Shown here in pieces: positions 16,955-25,141 of a DNA stretch of 64,000 bases (its first letter is position 1; every line of letters starts with the position of its first letter). Source of the DNA: Dietzia timorensis. Its GTDB lineage: Bacteria > Actinomycetota > Actinomycetes > Mycobacteriales > Mycobacteriaceae. The stretch is from assembly GCF_001659785.1 (NCBI RefSeq), contig NZ_CP015961.1, forward strand, positions 3,224,001 through 3,288,000, written 5' to 3'. Below the pieces are notes generated by a model. It made no database searches. It saw nothing but the letters and a program-made list of their open reading frames with translations, and was not told where the DNA came from. Position numbers and translations under genes: made by a program.

Positions 16955-19531
16955 TCAGCCCTCGGCGATGGCCTCCAACGGCGAGGTCTTCGCCGCGCGG
17001 TAGGCGGGCCACAATGCGGCGACGACGCCGACGACCGCGGCCGCGATGAGGACGACCGCTATCGTTCCCCAGGGAATCGCGACACGGGAGATCCCCTCAC
17101 CCGACAGCGAGGACACGAACGCCCAGCCGATATAGGTGCCCATCACCGCACCGATGAGTGCGCCGAAGATGGCGATCTGAGTCGACTCGAGGGTGATTGC
17201 GGTGCGCACCTGCCGTCTCTGGGTGCCGATGGCCCGCAGCATGCCGAGCTCGGTCTTTCGCTCGATGACCGACAGCGCCAGCGTGTTGACGATGCCGAGC
17301 ACCGCGATGATCAGCGCGAGGCCGAGCAGCGCGTAGATCATGTTGAGTAGCTGGTCGATGAGCCCGGCCTGTTGCTCGACCATCTCATCCATCGTCTGCA
17401 CGATGGCCACCGGGTTGTCCGACACCGCATCGATGAGAGTGTCCTGCAGCGCACCGACGTCTTCGCCCTCGGCGGCGTCGATGAAGATCATCTGGATCGA
17501 CTGCTGCTGCACGGGAACCACTCGCGAGAAAGCCTCCGTGCCCAGTACTAGCCCCTGCATCGTGTCGGTGTTCTCGTAGATGCCGGTCAGCGGGATCGTG
17601 ATGAGATTGCCCTGTGCGTCGTGCATCGGGATCTCATCACCCACGGACCAGCCTTGGGTGGTCGCCATCGTCTCGTTGACGACGGCCGAACCGGGTTCGG
17701 GCTGGACTTCGCCTTCCACCGCCGACGCATCAATCGCGGTATCGATCGGCCCTTCGACCCCGGCGATGAAGGACGGGGTCCCGTCCTCCCCGATCGCCGA
17801 ACCGTAGCTCAGCGCGGTCGCCGCTCCCACACCTTCGACGTCGTCGACGTCGGCGTAGATCTCCTTGGGCAGCGCCATGGGCATCCCACTCTCGGCGCCC
17901 GCGCCCTGCACGACGAGGTCCGCGTTGATGCCATTGCTGAAGGCGTCGTCGATGCTCGCCTTCGTCGAGGAGCCGAAAGTACCGAAGGTCGCCACGAGCG
18001 CGAGACCGAGCGTGAGGGAGAAGGCGGTGGCCGCCGTCCGCCACGAGTTGCGGCCCGAGTTCGTCGAGGCGAGCTTGCCAATCGCACCGAACGGCGCGCC
18101 GATGATGCGCCCGATCCCGCCGGCGATGATCGTCGCGAGCAACGGCATGACGAGGAAGGTGCAGATGACGATGAGGAGTCCGCCGAGCCCCACGAGCGAG
18201 GCGCCGACCACGGTCTCGTCCTGTCTGGAGCCGAAGAAGGCGAGCACCACGCCGATGAGCAGACCCAGTCCGCCAACGACGCCGGAGAGGATCGTCATGA
18301 CCTTGCTGTTCGCCGACGTCAACCCCGAACGCATGGCCGCGACCGGCGGGACCTTGCCCGCGCGCCATGCGGGTACGAGAGCGGAGAGCACGGTGATGAC
18401 GATGCCGACGATCAGCGGCACGTAGACCGCGGCGGCGGTGAACTCGAGACCGGAGGAGGGCAGCCCAAGGTCGAGGGCCTCGAGGAGCGCGAACAAGCCG
18501 AAGGCCAGCGCGAAGCCGGCGGCGACGCCGAGCACCGAGCCGATGACGCCGGTGACGAGCGCTTCGACGATGACCGATCGGATCACCTGCCCCTTGGATG
18601 CGCCGATCGCGCGGAGCAGAGCGAGCTCGCGTAGGCGCTGTGCGACGAGCATCGAGAACGTGTTGAAGATGATGAATGTGCCCACCAGGAGGGCGATCCC
18701 GCCGAAGGCGAGGAAGAAGTAGTTGAGGAACGAAAAGCCCTCGGCGAGCATGTCGGTCTGTTCCTGCGCCCAGTCGGCCCCCGAGGTCACCTCCTGCCCG
18801 GGCAGCGCCTGCGCGATGCGTTCGGTGAGTGTGTTCTGGTCGACCGAACCGTCGCCCGCCACGCGGATCGCCGGAACGAATTCGCCGTCGGAGAAGAGCT
18901 GCCCGGCCTGCTCGGGCGAGAAGAAGATGCCGACGAAGCCACCGACATTGCCCTCGCGCTCGTAGGTGCCGACGAGTGCTGCGTCGACGGTGCCCTGGGT
19001 GGGGCTGTACGCCTGCACCGGGCCGCCGACGGTGAACCCGAGCTTGTCCACGATCTCGGAGTCGAGCGCGATCTCACCGGGAGCTTCCGGCGCGCGCCCG
19101 TCGACTAGCGAGTAGTCGTCGCCGATCACTCGGCCGGGATCGTGCCAGGCCTCTCCCATCGTGGGCGCGCCACCGGTCTGATAGGCCGTGCCGTCCGGCT
19201 TGAGCAGCACGAGGGTGCCATTGAAGTCGGGCTGGACATACCCGACGCCGTCAACCTGCTCAATCTTCTCGACCTCGCTGAGCGGCACGCCGGAGGCATT
19301 GGATTCGGCCGGTTCGACGATGGTGTCGAGCCCCTCGGCCTGCGAGCCGAGGATGTTGTCGAACGAGCTCTGCAGCGTCGAGGTGAAGGTAAAGGAGCCC
19401 GAGATGAACGCGGTGCCGAGGACGACCGCGAGGACCGACAACACCATTCGGAGTTTGTGTGCGGAGATATTTCGCGTGGCGACGGTCCGCATGCCTTTCG
19501 GCGTCGCCTTCGATTTCGTGGTCGAGGCCAT
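16955..19531 (-). CDS. MacB/FtsX-like ABC transporter permease
   Basis: The 858-residue protein has the duplicated FtsX/MacB layout. An N-terminal membrane segment (about 30-50) and large extracytoplasmic domain come first. Three membrane segments (about 270-390) follow, then a further central set, a second extracytoplasmic domain, and a final FtsX block (about 735-850) containing ERKTELGMLRAIG. Such permeases act mechanically in export of lipids, lipoproteins or peptides, or control of wall enzymes. Its partner ATPase ends 3 nt upstream. The substrate is unknown. Confidence 0.8.
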   Translation of the reverse strand: MASTTKSKATPKGMRTVATRNISAHKLRMVLSVLAVVLGTAFISGSFTFTSTLQSSFDNILGSQAEGLDTIVEPAESNASGVPLSEVEKIEQVDGVGYVQPDFNGTLVLLKPDGTAYQTGGAPTMGEAWHDPGRVIGDDYSLVDGRAPEAPGEIALDSEIVDKLGFTVGGPVQAYSPTQGTVDAALVGTYEREGNVGGFVGIFFSPEQAGQLFSDGEFVPAIRVAGDGSVDQNTLTERIAQALPGQEVTSGADWAQEQTDMLAEGFSFLNYFFLAFGGIALLVGTFIIFNTFSMLVAQRLRELALLRAIGASKGQVIRSVIVEALVTGVIGSVLGVAAGFALAFGLFALLEALDLGLPSSGLEFTAAAVYVPLIVGIVITVLSALVPAWRAGKVPPVAAMRSGLTSANSKVMTILSGVVGGLGLLIGVVLAFFGSRQDETVVGASLVGLGGLLIVICTFLVMPLLATIIAGGIGRIIGAPFGAIGKLASTNSGRNSWRTAATAFSLTLGLALVATFGTFGSSTKASIDDAFSNGINADLVVQGAGAESGMPMALPKEIYADVDDVEGVGAATALSYGSAIGEDGTPSFIAGVEGPIDTAIDASAVEGEVQPEPGSAVVNETMATTQGWSVGDEIPMHDAQGNLITIPLTGIYENTDTMQGLVLGTEAFSRVVPVQQQSIQMIFIDAAEGEDVGALQDTLIDAVSDNPVAIVQTMDEMVEQQAGLIDQLLNMIYALLGLALIIAVLGIVNTLALSVIERKTELGMLRAIGTQRRQVRTAITLESTQIAIFGALIGAVMGTYIGWAFVSSLSGEGISRVAIPWGTIAVVLIAAAVVGVVAALWPAYRAAKTSPLEAIAEG

Positions 19532-19534
19532 GGT

Positions 19535-20305
19535 TTAGATCTCCTCCAGCGCACGCATCGCGTCGAGGATGGCGTCGGACGTCGGCGAGGCGAGTTCGTG
19601 GCGAAGCTTGCCGTCCGCAAGGAACAGCACGCGATCGGCGTAGGAGGCCGCGCGAGGGTCGTGGGTGACGATTACGACGGTCTGCGAATAATCATCCACC
19701 GCCGAGCGCAGGATCGAGAGCACCTCGGCCGAGCTGTTCGAGTCGAGGTTGCCGGTCGGCTCGTCCCCGAAGAGGATGCGAGGGCGGCCGACGAGCGCGC
19801 GGGCACAGGCGACGCGCTGCTGCTGCCCACCGGACATTTCCGCCGGGCGGTGGTCGAGACGTCCGGCGAGGCCGAGTCGGTCGATCACTTGGTCGAACCA
19901 CTGCTGGTCGACCTTGCGGCCGGCGATGCCGGCGGGCAGCGTGATGTTCTCGCGCGCCGTCAGGGTCGGGACGAGATTGAAGCTCTGGAACACGAAGCCG
20001 ATCTCGTCGCGACGGATCTCGGTGAGCTTCTTGTCCTTCATGCCGGTCAGCTCGGTCTCGCCGATGCGCACCGAGCCCGCCGACGGGCGGTCGAGGCCCG
20101 CCAGGCAATGCATGAGAGTGGATTTTCCGGACCCGGAGGGCCCCATGATCGCCGTGAACTGTCCGCTCGAGAAATCGACGCTGATGCCGTCGAGCGCGCG
20201 GACCTCGGTATCGCCTGTGCCGTATACCTTGTACAGTTCTCGGGCGCTGGCGGCCGGGGTTCCGCCGGCGCCGGCCTGCGTCTTTTCGGAAAGGGAATGG
20301 CTCAT
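19535..20305 (-). CDS. ABC transporter ATP-binding protein, LolD/MacB type
   Basis: The 256-residue ATPase has Walker A GPSGSGKST (residues 55-63), signature MSGGQQQRVACARAL and Walker B ILFGDEPTGNLD. GDEPTGNLDS is characteristic of LolD/MacB-type ATPases. ATG 20305 (after AAGGACC) is preferred to a frame 32 codons longer. Its stop is 3 nt from the permease start, so the two form an operon and a complex at the cytoplasmic membrane. Confidence 0.85.
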   Translation of the reverse strand: MSHSLSEKTQAGAGGTPAASARELYKVYGTGDTEVRALDGISVDFSSGQFTAIMGPSGSGKSTLMHCLAGLDRPSAGSVRIGETELTGMKDKKLTEIRRDEIGFVFQSFNLVPTLTARENITLPAGIAGRKVDQQWFDQVIDRLGLAGRLDHRPAEMSGGQQQRVACARALVGRPRILFGDEPTGNLDSNSSAEVLSILRSAVDDYSQTVVIVTHDPRAASYADRVLFLADGKLRHELASPTSDAILDAMRALEEI

Positions 20306-20415
20306 CTTCTGGTCCTTGGTGGTTCGTCGTGTCGAACCGGCGCACGGTCGAGGCCGGAAATGGTGACAGAAGTCATTCTTGCGCCCGGCCGCGCCCGACA
20401 CATCGGGGTCAACCC

Positions 20416-21384
20416 CTAAATCTCCCCTGAGACCGTCCCTACCCAGATCTCAGCTTCGGTGGCCCAGCGACCGGTCCAGGCACTCAATCGGCGTGCGGAG
20501 GTGAAGCGCATGCGCTGCCCGCCGACCGGGTGCGAGCACTCCAGGCCCGCTGCGAGTAGCTGCAGCGGGGCGGAGAAATCCTCGTGCTCTACGCCTCGTA
20601 TACAGGGGTAGAGGTCGTCGCCGACGATGGGCATTCCGAGGGCGTGCAGGTGGATGCGCAGCTGGTGTGTCTGCCCCGTGGTCGGCTCGAGCAGCCACAG
20701 CCCGAGCCGCCCCTCCGGCCCCTCGGCCTCGGAGAGTAAGCGCCCACGGGTGTGCGCGTTGGGCTCACCCGCGACTTCGGCCCCCTGCAGGATCCCGTGT
20801 TGTTTGAAGATCCGCGATCGCCTCTCGAAAGCGCGCGGAGCACCCTCCGGAAGCTTGGTAACAGCCAAATACCGCTTGTTGACGGCGCGCCGCTGGAATT
20901 GCCCCGCCAGCGCGCCGCGCACGCGCGGATGCACAGCCATGACCACGAGACCCGCCGTGCCGCGGTCCAGGCGATGCGCCGGCACGAGCTCGTCCTCCCC
21001 GGTCGCCACGCGCGCCCACACGAGCGCCGTCTGCCGGATGTGCCCGGCGCGAGGGGTGGTCGCGAGGAAATGCGGTTTGTCGACGACGACCATATCCCCA
21101 TCTCGGTAGACCACCTCCAGCGTTCCGGGTACCTCGGGTTCCGGGGGAGGCGCGAGGTGCAACCACACGTCCTCCCCCTTGACCGGACGCGCGTATTCAC
21201 CGACCGGATTTCCGTGGCGATCGACGACCTCGCCCGCTGCGAGTCCGCGACGGATCTCCTCGGCGCGTTCAGGGAACGCACGGATGAGCTCGGTCTCGAT
21301 CGCGTCCCGCGCCGGCGGATCGGGCAGCCGAAACCGGACCGCGTCGATCCCGGCACGCGGCGGCAGAGGCTTCGGTCGGGGCAT
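20416..21384 (-). CDS. RluA-family RNA pseudouridine synthase
   Basis: The 322-residue enzyme isomerises uridine in rRNA or tRNA. The catalytic motif PAHRLDRGTAGLVV contains the essential Asp. An N-terminal S4-like region (IRRGLAAGEVVDRHGNPV) and TGQTHQLRIHLHALGMPIVGD complete the RluA signature. ATG 21384 is chosen over 21393 because a TAGCAT box ends 7 nt before it and neither start has a ribosome site, pointing to leaderless transcription. The modified position cannot be told from sequence. Confidence 0.82.
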   Translation of the reverse strand: MPRPKPLPPRAGIDAVRFRLPDPPARDAIETELIRAFPERAEEIRRGLAAGEVVDRHGNPVGEYARPVKGEDVWLHLAPPPEPEVPGTLEVVYRDGDMVVVDKPHFLATTPRAGHIRQTALVWARVATGEDELVPAHRLDRGTAGLVVMAVHPRVRGALAGQFQRRAVNKRYLAVTKLPEGAPRAFERRSRIFKQHGILQGAEVAGEPNAHTRGRLLSEAEGPEGRLGLWLLEPTTGQTHQLRIHLHALGMPIVGDDLYPCIRGVEHEDFSAPLQLLAAGLECSHPVGGQRMRFTSARRLSAWTGRWATEAEIWVGTVSGEI

Positions 21385-21535
21385 GCCGACCATGCTAAAC
21401 CGCCACTCACAGCTCCCGAGAAACTTAAACGTTCATTTGCCCCATCTCTTAAATTGGGTATCGTCTGTAACGCAGTTACGGGCGCCGGTCTCGGTGCTCC
21501 GACCCGCTATTTCCAGCTATTTCAAGGAGTCTCTC

Positions 21536-21676
21536 GTGGACGGAATCATCCAGTTCTTCCTCACCGGTCCCGGCCAGGCGGTACTGCCGCTGATCCAGGG
21601 CAGCTTCAATCTCGCCTACCCCTCGAACGAGGGATTCCCGGAGGGCGTCGGCCAGGTCGCAGGCATCGCGGCGTAG
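21536..21676 (+). CDS. 46-residue hydrophobic peptide (second of its kind)
   Basis: GTG 21536, preceded by AAGGAG, opens a 46-codon frame: MDGIIQFFLTGPGQAVLPLI and on to a tail ending VGQVAGIAA. It has the same length and layout as the peptide at 15790-15930: hydrophobic/amphipathic first half, then a Pro/Asn/Gly region with an Ala-rich end. Residue identity is low. The excellent ribosome site and exact length match argue that it is real. PorA/PorH-like pore peptides or small membrane regulators are possible readings. Confidence 0.6.
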   Translation: MDGIIQFFLTGPGQAVLPLIQGSFNLAYPSNEGFPEGVGQVAGIAA

Positions 21677-21715
21677 CGGTAGGCGGGGCGCTGCGCCGAT
21701 CCCGAAAATCGGCTC

Positions 21716-21727
21716 TCCGACGTCATA
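21716..21727 (+). repeat. Dispersed motif copy 5 (TCCGACGTCATA)
   Basis: It is immediately upstream of the universal stress gene. Core GACGTC (21719-21724) lies 11 nt before TAAGCT (21736-21741), the same spacing as at the Nudix promoter. Confidence 0.65.
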
Positions 21728-21735
21728 AACGGGAG

Positions 21736-21741
21736 TAAGCT
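21736..21741 (+). promoter_or_regulatory. -10 box TAAGCT of a leaderless transcript
   Basis: TAAGCT ends 6 nt before ATG 21748, placing the transcription start at the start codon. Confidence 0.5.
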
Positions 21742-21747
21742 CGGGGT

Positions 21748-22653
21748 ATGAGTACATACCAAGGTGCTGCAGTTGTTGGTGTCGATGGTTCGGACGTGTC
21801 CAAGGGGGCCGTGGCGTACGCCGCGAAGACCGCCGCGGGCAGGGGGATCAAGCTCCACGTGGTGATGGCCTATTCGATCCCTTCGACCATGTTCGCGGAG
21901 GGCATGGCCCCGCCGCAGCAGCTCGTGGACCATTTCGAGAAGGAAGCCGAACCGGCCGTGCAGGAAGCGATGCAGATCGCCCGCGACGCCGCTCCCGAAC
22001 TCGAGATCACCGGCGCCGTCGCAGAGGGCAACCCGGCGCAGCTCTTCATCGAATACTCACGCGAGGCGAAGATGATCGTGCTCGGCTCCCGTGGGCTCGG
22101 CGCACTCAAGGGCGTCGTACTCGGCTCCGTGTCCGCGCACGTCGCGACCAACGCGTTCTGCCCGGTCATCGTGACGAAGGCCGACACCGTCGCCAACATC
22201 AACGAGTCCGGCCCGGTCGTAGTCGGCGTCGACGGCTCGGACAACTCGATCCGCGCCACCGAATGGGCGTTTTCCGCAGCAAAGGCGCGGGGCACCTCCG
22301 TTCTCGCGGTCCACACCTGGATGGACCCGGAGGTCCAGGCCGCTGCCGCGGGAGTGATCCTCTCCGAGGACGACCTCGAACGACTCTCGGGCGAGCAGCG
22401 CACAATGCTCGACGACGCCCTCGGGAACCTGCGCGAGCAGTACCCGGATGTCGAGGTGGAAACCCTCGTCACCGAGGATCGCGCGACCCGCGTGCTCGTG
22501 GAGAAATCGCGCGATGCCCAACTCGTGGTCGTCGGCTCCCACGGCCGCGGCACGTTCACCGGCATGCTGCTCGGCTCGACCAGTCGCTCGCTACTCCAGG
22601 CCTCGTATTGCCCGGTCATGGTCGTGCGCCCGCAGGCGTGCTCGAGTGAGTAG
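21748..22653 (+). CDS. Universal stress protein, tandem Usp domains
   Basis: The 301-residue protein contains two UspA domains (about 5-148 and 155-297). Each has an ATP-binding loop: GSRGLGALKGVVLGSVS in the first and GSHGRGTFTGMLLGSTS in the second. The strands AVVGVDGSD and VVVGVDGSDNS begin the two domains. Tandem Usp proteins bind ATP and act in persistence, hypoxia and stress in actinobacteria. The promoter carries the dispersed GACGTC motif and appears leaderless. Confidence 0.88.
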   Translation: MSTYQGAAVVGVDGSDVSKGAVAYAAKTAAGRGIKLHVVMAYSIPSTMFAEGMAPPQQLVDHFEKEAEPAVQEAMQIARDAAPELEITGAVAEGNPAQLFIEYSREAKMIVLGSRGLGALKGVVLGSVSAHVATNAFCPVIVTKADTVANINESGPVVVGVDGSDNSIRATEWAFSAAKARGTSVLAVHTWMDPEVQAAAAGVILSEDDLERLSGEQRTMLDDALGNLREQYPDVEVETLVTEDRATRVLVEKSRDAQLVVVGSHGRGTFTGMLLGSTSRSLLQASYCPVMVVRPQACSSE

Positions 22654-22656
22654 GCT
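22651..22656 (+). promoter_or_regulatory. -10 box TAGGCT of a leaderless transcript
   Basis: TAGGCT overlaps the stop codon of the universal stress gene and ends 8 nt before ATG 22665. Confidence 0.4.
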
Positions 22657-22664
22657 GGATTTCT

Positions 22665-22970
22665 ATGTCGGATATGCCAGAACAGACCGCGGAACGCATC
22701 GAGGTGCAGCGCAACGACGAGGCGGGCCGCTACGAGATCACGGTCGATGGGGACGTGGCCGGCTTCGCCGACTTTCACGATGACGGCGGAGTACGGATCA
22801 TGCCCCACACGGTCATCGATCCCGCGTACGGAGGACGTGGCCTCGGCGGAACGCTCGTGCGCTTCGCGCTCGACGACACCCGCGCGGCCGGTTTCACGGT
22901 CGCCCCGCACTGTTCGTTCGTCGATGCATTCATGACGAAGAACCCCGAGTACGCCGACCTGCGGGCATAG
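22665..22970 (+). CDS. Small GNAT-fold N-acetyltransferase
   Basis: The 101-residue protein belongs to the short YidJ/GATA-type GNAT group: an N-terminal beta sheet (RYEITVDGDVAGFADF), then HTVIDPAYGGRGLGGTLVRFAL holding the acetyl-CoA pyrophosphate loop. The group is about 95-110 residues long, so the gene is complete. The acceptor is unknown. It lies 11 nt after the universal stress gene and has its own possible -10 box; co-transcription is also likely. Confidence 0.75.
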   Translation: MSDMPEQTAERIEVQRNDEAGRYEITVDGDVAGFADFHDDGGVRIMPHTVIDPAYGGRGLGGTLVRFALDDTRAAGFTVAPHCSFVDAFMTKNPEYADLRA

Positions 22971-23211
22971 ATCCAGTCACAGATAGCTGAGAAAAAGAAT
23001 TTCGCTCTCGTCGATTCCGGGGCCCGAGGCGCCCTTCCGGAAGACTGCAAGTGTGCAGGTCGAGCGGGGAATTATCGCCGCTACACGCTCGCCCCGAAGG
23101 CATCTGAAGTCCGACGTCAGACTGCCTTTCCCTGCAGGAACCGGTGAGCTTCGTTAGGGTCGATTTTGTCAGGCGTAAACAACAACGCTATATCGATGGA
23201 GGATAGACACC

Positions 23212-23478
23212 ATGGGCATTTTCGATAAGGCCAAGGACTTCGTTCAGGGCAACCCCGACAAGGTCAACGACGCCGTCAACAAGGCCGGCGACGCAATCAA
23301 CGACAAGACCGGTGGCAAGTACTCCGACAAGATCGATGCCGCCAAGGAAAAGGTCGACGGCGCGCTCGGCGACAAGGGCGGAGACCAGGGCGGCCAGCCG
23401 CAGGGCGGCGAGCCGGGCCAGGGCGGCGAGCCGGGCCAGGGCGGCCAGCCGGGCCAGGGTGGCCAGCCGGGTCAGTAA
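23212..23478 (+). CDS. Rv0909-like small helical protein with Gly-Gln-Pro repeat tail
   Basis: The first 55 of 88 residues (MGIFDKAKDFVQGNPDKVND, then a Lys/Asp amphipathic helix) resemble Rv0909-type proteins, annotated as antitoxins but also similar to CsbD-like stress proteins. The C-terminal third is tandem GGQPGQ/GGEPGQ hexapeptides. GGAGGA precedes the ATG and a strong terminator follows, so it is a single-gene unit. No toxin gene adjoins it, so an antitoxin role is doubtful; abundant stress-protein behaviour is an alternative. Confidence 0.65.
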   Translation: MGIFDKAKDFVQGNPDKVNDAVNKAGDAINDKTGGKYSDKIDAAKEKVDGALGDKGGDQGGQPQGGEPGQGGEPGQGGQPGQGGQPGQ

Positions 23479-23513
23479 TTCCCCGCACGCCCGCGCCACT
23501 GCGCTCGGGCCGC

Positions 23514-23560
23514 GAATCGGCGGTGGGACACGCTAGGTGATCCCATCGCCGATTCTTTTT
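23514..23560 (+). terminator. Intrinsic terminator
   Basis: A 15-bp stem with one G-T pair (23514-23528 with 23541-23555), 12-nt loop, followed by TTTTT. It ends the Rv0909-like gene. Confidence 0.85.
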
Positions 23561-23572
23561 GCGCCGAAGCGA

Positions 23573-23578
23573 TAATCT
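23573..23578 (+). promoter_or_regulatory. -10 box TAATCT of a leaderless transcript
   Basis: TAATCT ends 6 nt before the GTG start of tetR at 23585, directly after the preceding terminator. Confidence 0.55.
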
Positions 23579-23584
23579 GGTCCC

Positions 23585-24175
23585 GTGAGTTCCCAAGGTG
23601 CCGTAAAAGCCAGCCCGCGCGAGCGGCTGCTCTCCACTGCCACGGAGCTGTTCACCACCCAGGGGATCCGCGCGGTGGGGATCGACCGGATTCTCAAGGA
23701 CTCTCGTGTCGCCAAGGCGTCGCTCTACAATTCCTACGGCTCCAAGGATGCGCTCGTCGTCGCCTACCTCGAGCACATGCACACTGCGGACGAGGAGGCC
23801 TGGTCCAAGCGCACGGCGCCGATGGACAGGCCGCGCGACCGCATCCTTGCGTTCTTCGATCTCGTCCTCGCTTCCGGGTCGATCCCCATGGGTTCGCCGT
23901 TCATCGCCGCGGCCCTCGAATTCCCGGAGCCCACCACCGCCGGCGAGCGCGCGATCCGCGCCGCCGTCGATACGCACCGTCAATGGGTGCTCGACACGAT
24001 CACCGAGCAGCTGCGGCTCATGGGCCTGCAGGATCCGGACAACATCGAGGAGATGGCGCTGCGACTGGTCGTGCTGCTCGATGGCGCGGTGACGGCCGCG
24101 CGCATGCTCGACCGCGTGTCGTCGACGATGACCGCGCGCGCCATGGCCGAAATGACCCTCCGATTGGTCGACTAG
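23585..24175 (+). CDS. TetR-family transcriptional regulator
   Basis: The 196-residue protein has an N-terminal helix-turn-helix (about 12-58: ATELFTTQGIRAVGIDRILK and KASLYNSYGSKDALVVAY) and a helical effector domain of the AcrR/YcdC type. The stop shares one base with the next gene's GTG (TAGTG), so the regulator and sortase E are translationally coupled. It may control its own operon in response to envelope or hydrophobic ligands; this is inference. Confidence 0.8.
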   Translation: MSSQGAVKASPRERLLSTATELFTTQGIRAVGIDRILKDSRVAKASLYNSYGSKDALVVAYLEHMHTADEEAWSKRTAPMDRPRDRILAFFDLVLASGSIPMGSPFIAAALEFPEPTTAGERAIRAAVDTHRQWVLDTITEQLRLMGLQDPDNIEEMALRLVVLLDGAVTAARMLDRVSSTMTARAMAEMTLRLVD

Positions 24176-24972
24176 TGCACCCAGGTCGCCGCCTGGTCCT
24201 CGTCGGCGAGGTGCTCATCACGCTCGGCGTCGTGCTCGCCGGTTACGTGTTCTACCAGGTCGTCTGGACAAACCGCGCCTCGGCAACGCTGCAGTCCGCC
24301 GCCTCCGAGCGGCTGGAGGAGGCGTGGCGAGCACCCGAGAATCCGCGCGCGGTCTCCCTCGCCGATGACGGCGACGAGCCCGTGCCCTTCGTGCGTATCC
24401 GGATACCGGAGTTCGGCGGCGATTTCGACTACGCCGTCGTCTCCGGTGTCACCGACGCCGATCTCGACGCCGGGCCGGGCCACTATCCGGAGTCCCAGGG
24501 GCCCGGCGAGGCCGGGAACTTCGCGCTCGCCGGGCACAGGGTCGGACGCGGGGCACCGTTCAATGCCCTCGGCCGGCTCGCCGTGTGCGACGCGATCATC
24601 ATCGAGACCGCCGACACCTGGCTCGACTACCGCGTACTCCCCACCATCGGCGGGGAGTTCGGCGACGCACCGGACCCTGCCGCCGCGAAGGATGCCGCGT
24701 CCGCGTGCATGCCCCGCGACATCATCGACCGCCTGAGCACCGAGTACGTGAACGTGCCCGGCCGGCAGATCGTCGCCCCCTCGCACACCGATGTCCTCGA
24801 CCCGATCCCCGGCCGCGAGGCAACGCAGGAATCGCGACAGCTGCCGCTGCTCACGCTGACCACCTGCCACCCGCAGTTCTCCGCCGCCGAGCGCCTCATC
24901 GTCCATGCGGTGCTGGTGGACACCACAGACAAGTCTGACGGCGGACCTCCGCCCGCGCTGGAGGGCAGGTAG
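24175..24972 (+). CDS. srtE: Class E sortase
   Basis: The 265-residue membrane transpeptidase has one N-terminal membrane segment (about 7-30) and an exported sortase domain. The triad is present: His121 in LAGHRVG, Cys231 in LTLTTCHP and Arg240 in SAAERLIVH. The TLTTC and GHR contexts fit class E (LAXTG-type) sortases of actinobacteria, which attach proteins to peptidoglycan. GTG 24175 is set by overlap with tetR and immediately precedes the membrane segment. No sortase substrate motif was noticed in the window. Confidence 0.82.
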   Translation: MHPGRRLVLVGEVLITLGVVLAGYVFYQVVWTNRASATLQSAASERLEEAWRAPENPRAVSLADDGDEPVPFVRIRIPEFGGDFDYAVVSGVTDADLDAGPGHYPESQGPGEAGNFALAGHRVGRGAPFNALGRLAVCDAIIIETADTWLDYRVLPTIGGEFGDAPDPAAAKDAASACMPRDIIDRLSTEYVNVPGRQIVAPSHTDVLDPIPGREATQESRQLPLLTLTTCHPQFSAAERLIVHAVLVDTTDKSDGGPPPALEGR

Positions 24973-25128
24973 ATGTACGGCTGGCTGTGGCGGCACATTC
25001 CGGGTCCGACTCCCATGCGCGTGCTCGTGGTTCTCGCCACCGTTGTCGCGCTGTTCTTCCTGCTGATGGAGGTCGTCTACCCGCTCGTCGAGCAGGCGAT
25101 GCCGTTCTCCGACGTCTCGGTGAGCTGA
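24973..25128 (+). CDS. 51-residue single-pass membrane protein
   Basis: The ATG at 24973 directly abuts the sortase stop and opens a 51-codon frame: MYGWLWRHIPGPTPMRVLVV, then a hydrophobic segment through about residue 38, then an acidic tail. Small proteins of this type follow class E sortase genes in related bacteria (from memory). A partner of the sortase is plausible. No domain is recognised. Confidence 0.6.
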   Translation: MYGWLWRHIPGPTPMRVLVVLATVVALFFLLMEVVYPLVEQAMPFSDVSVS

Positions 25129-25141
25129 GCAGCGCGAGCGC

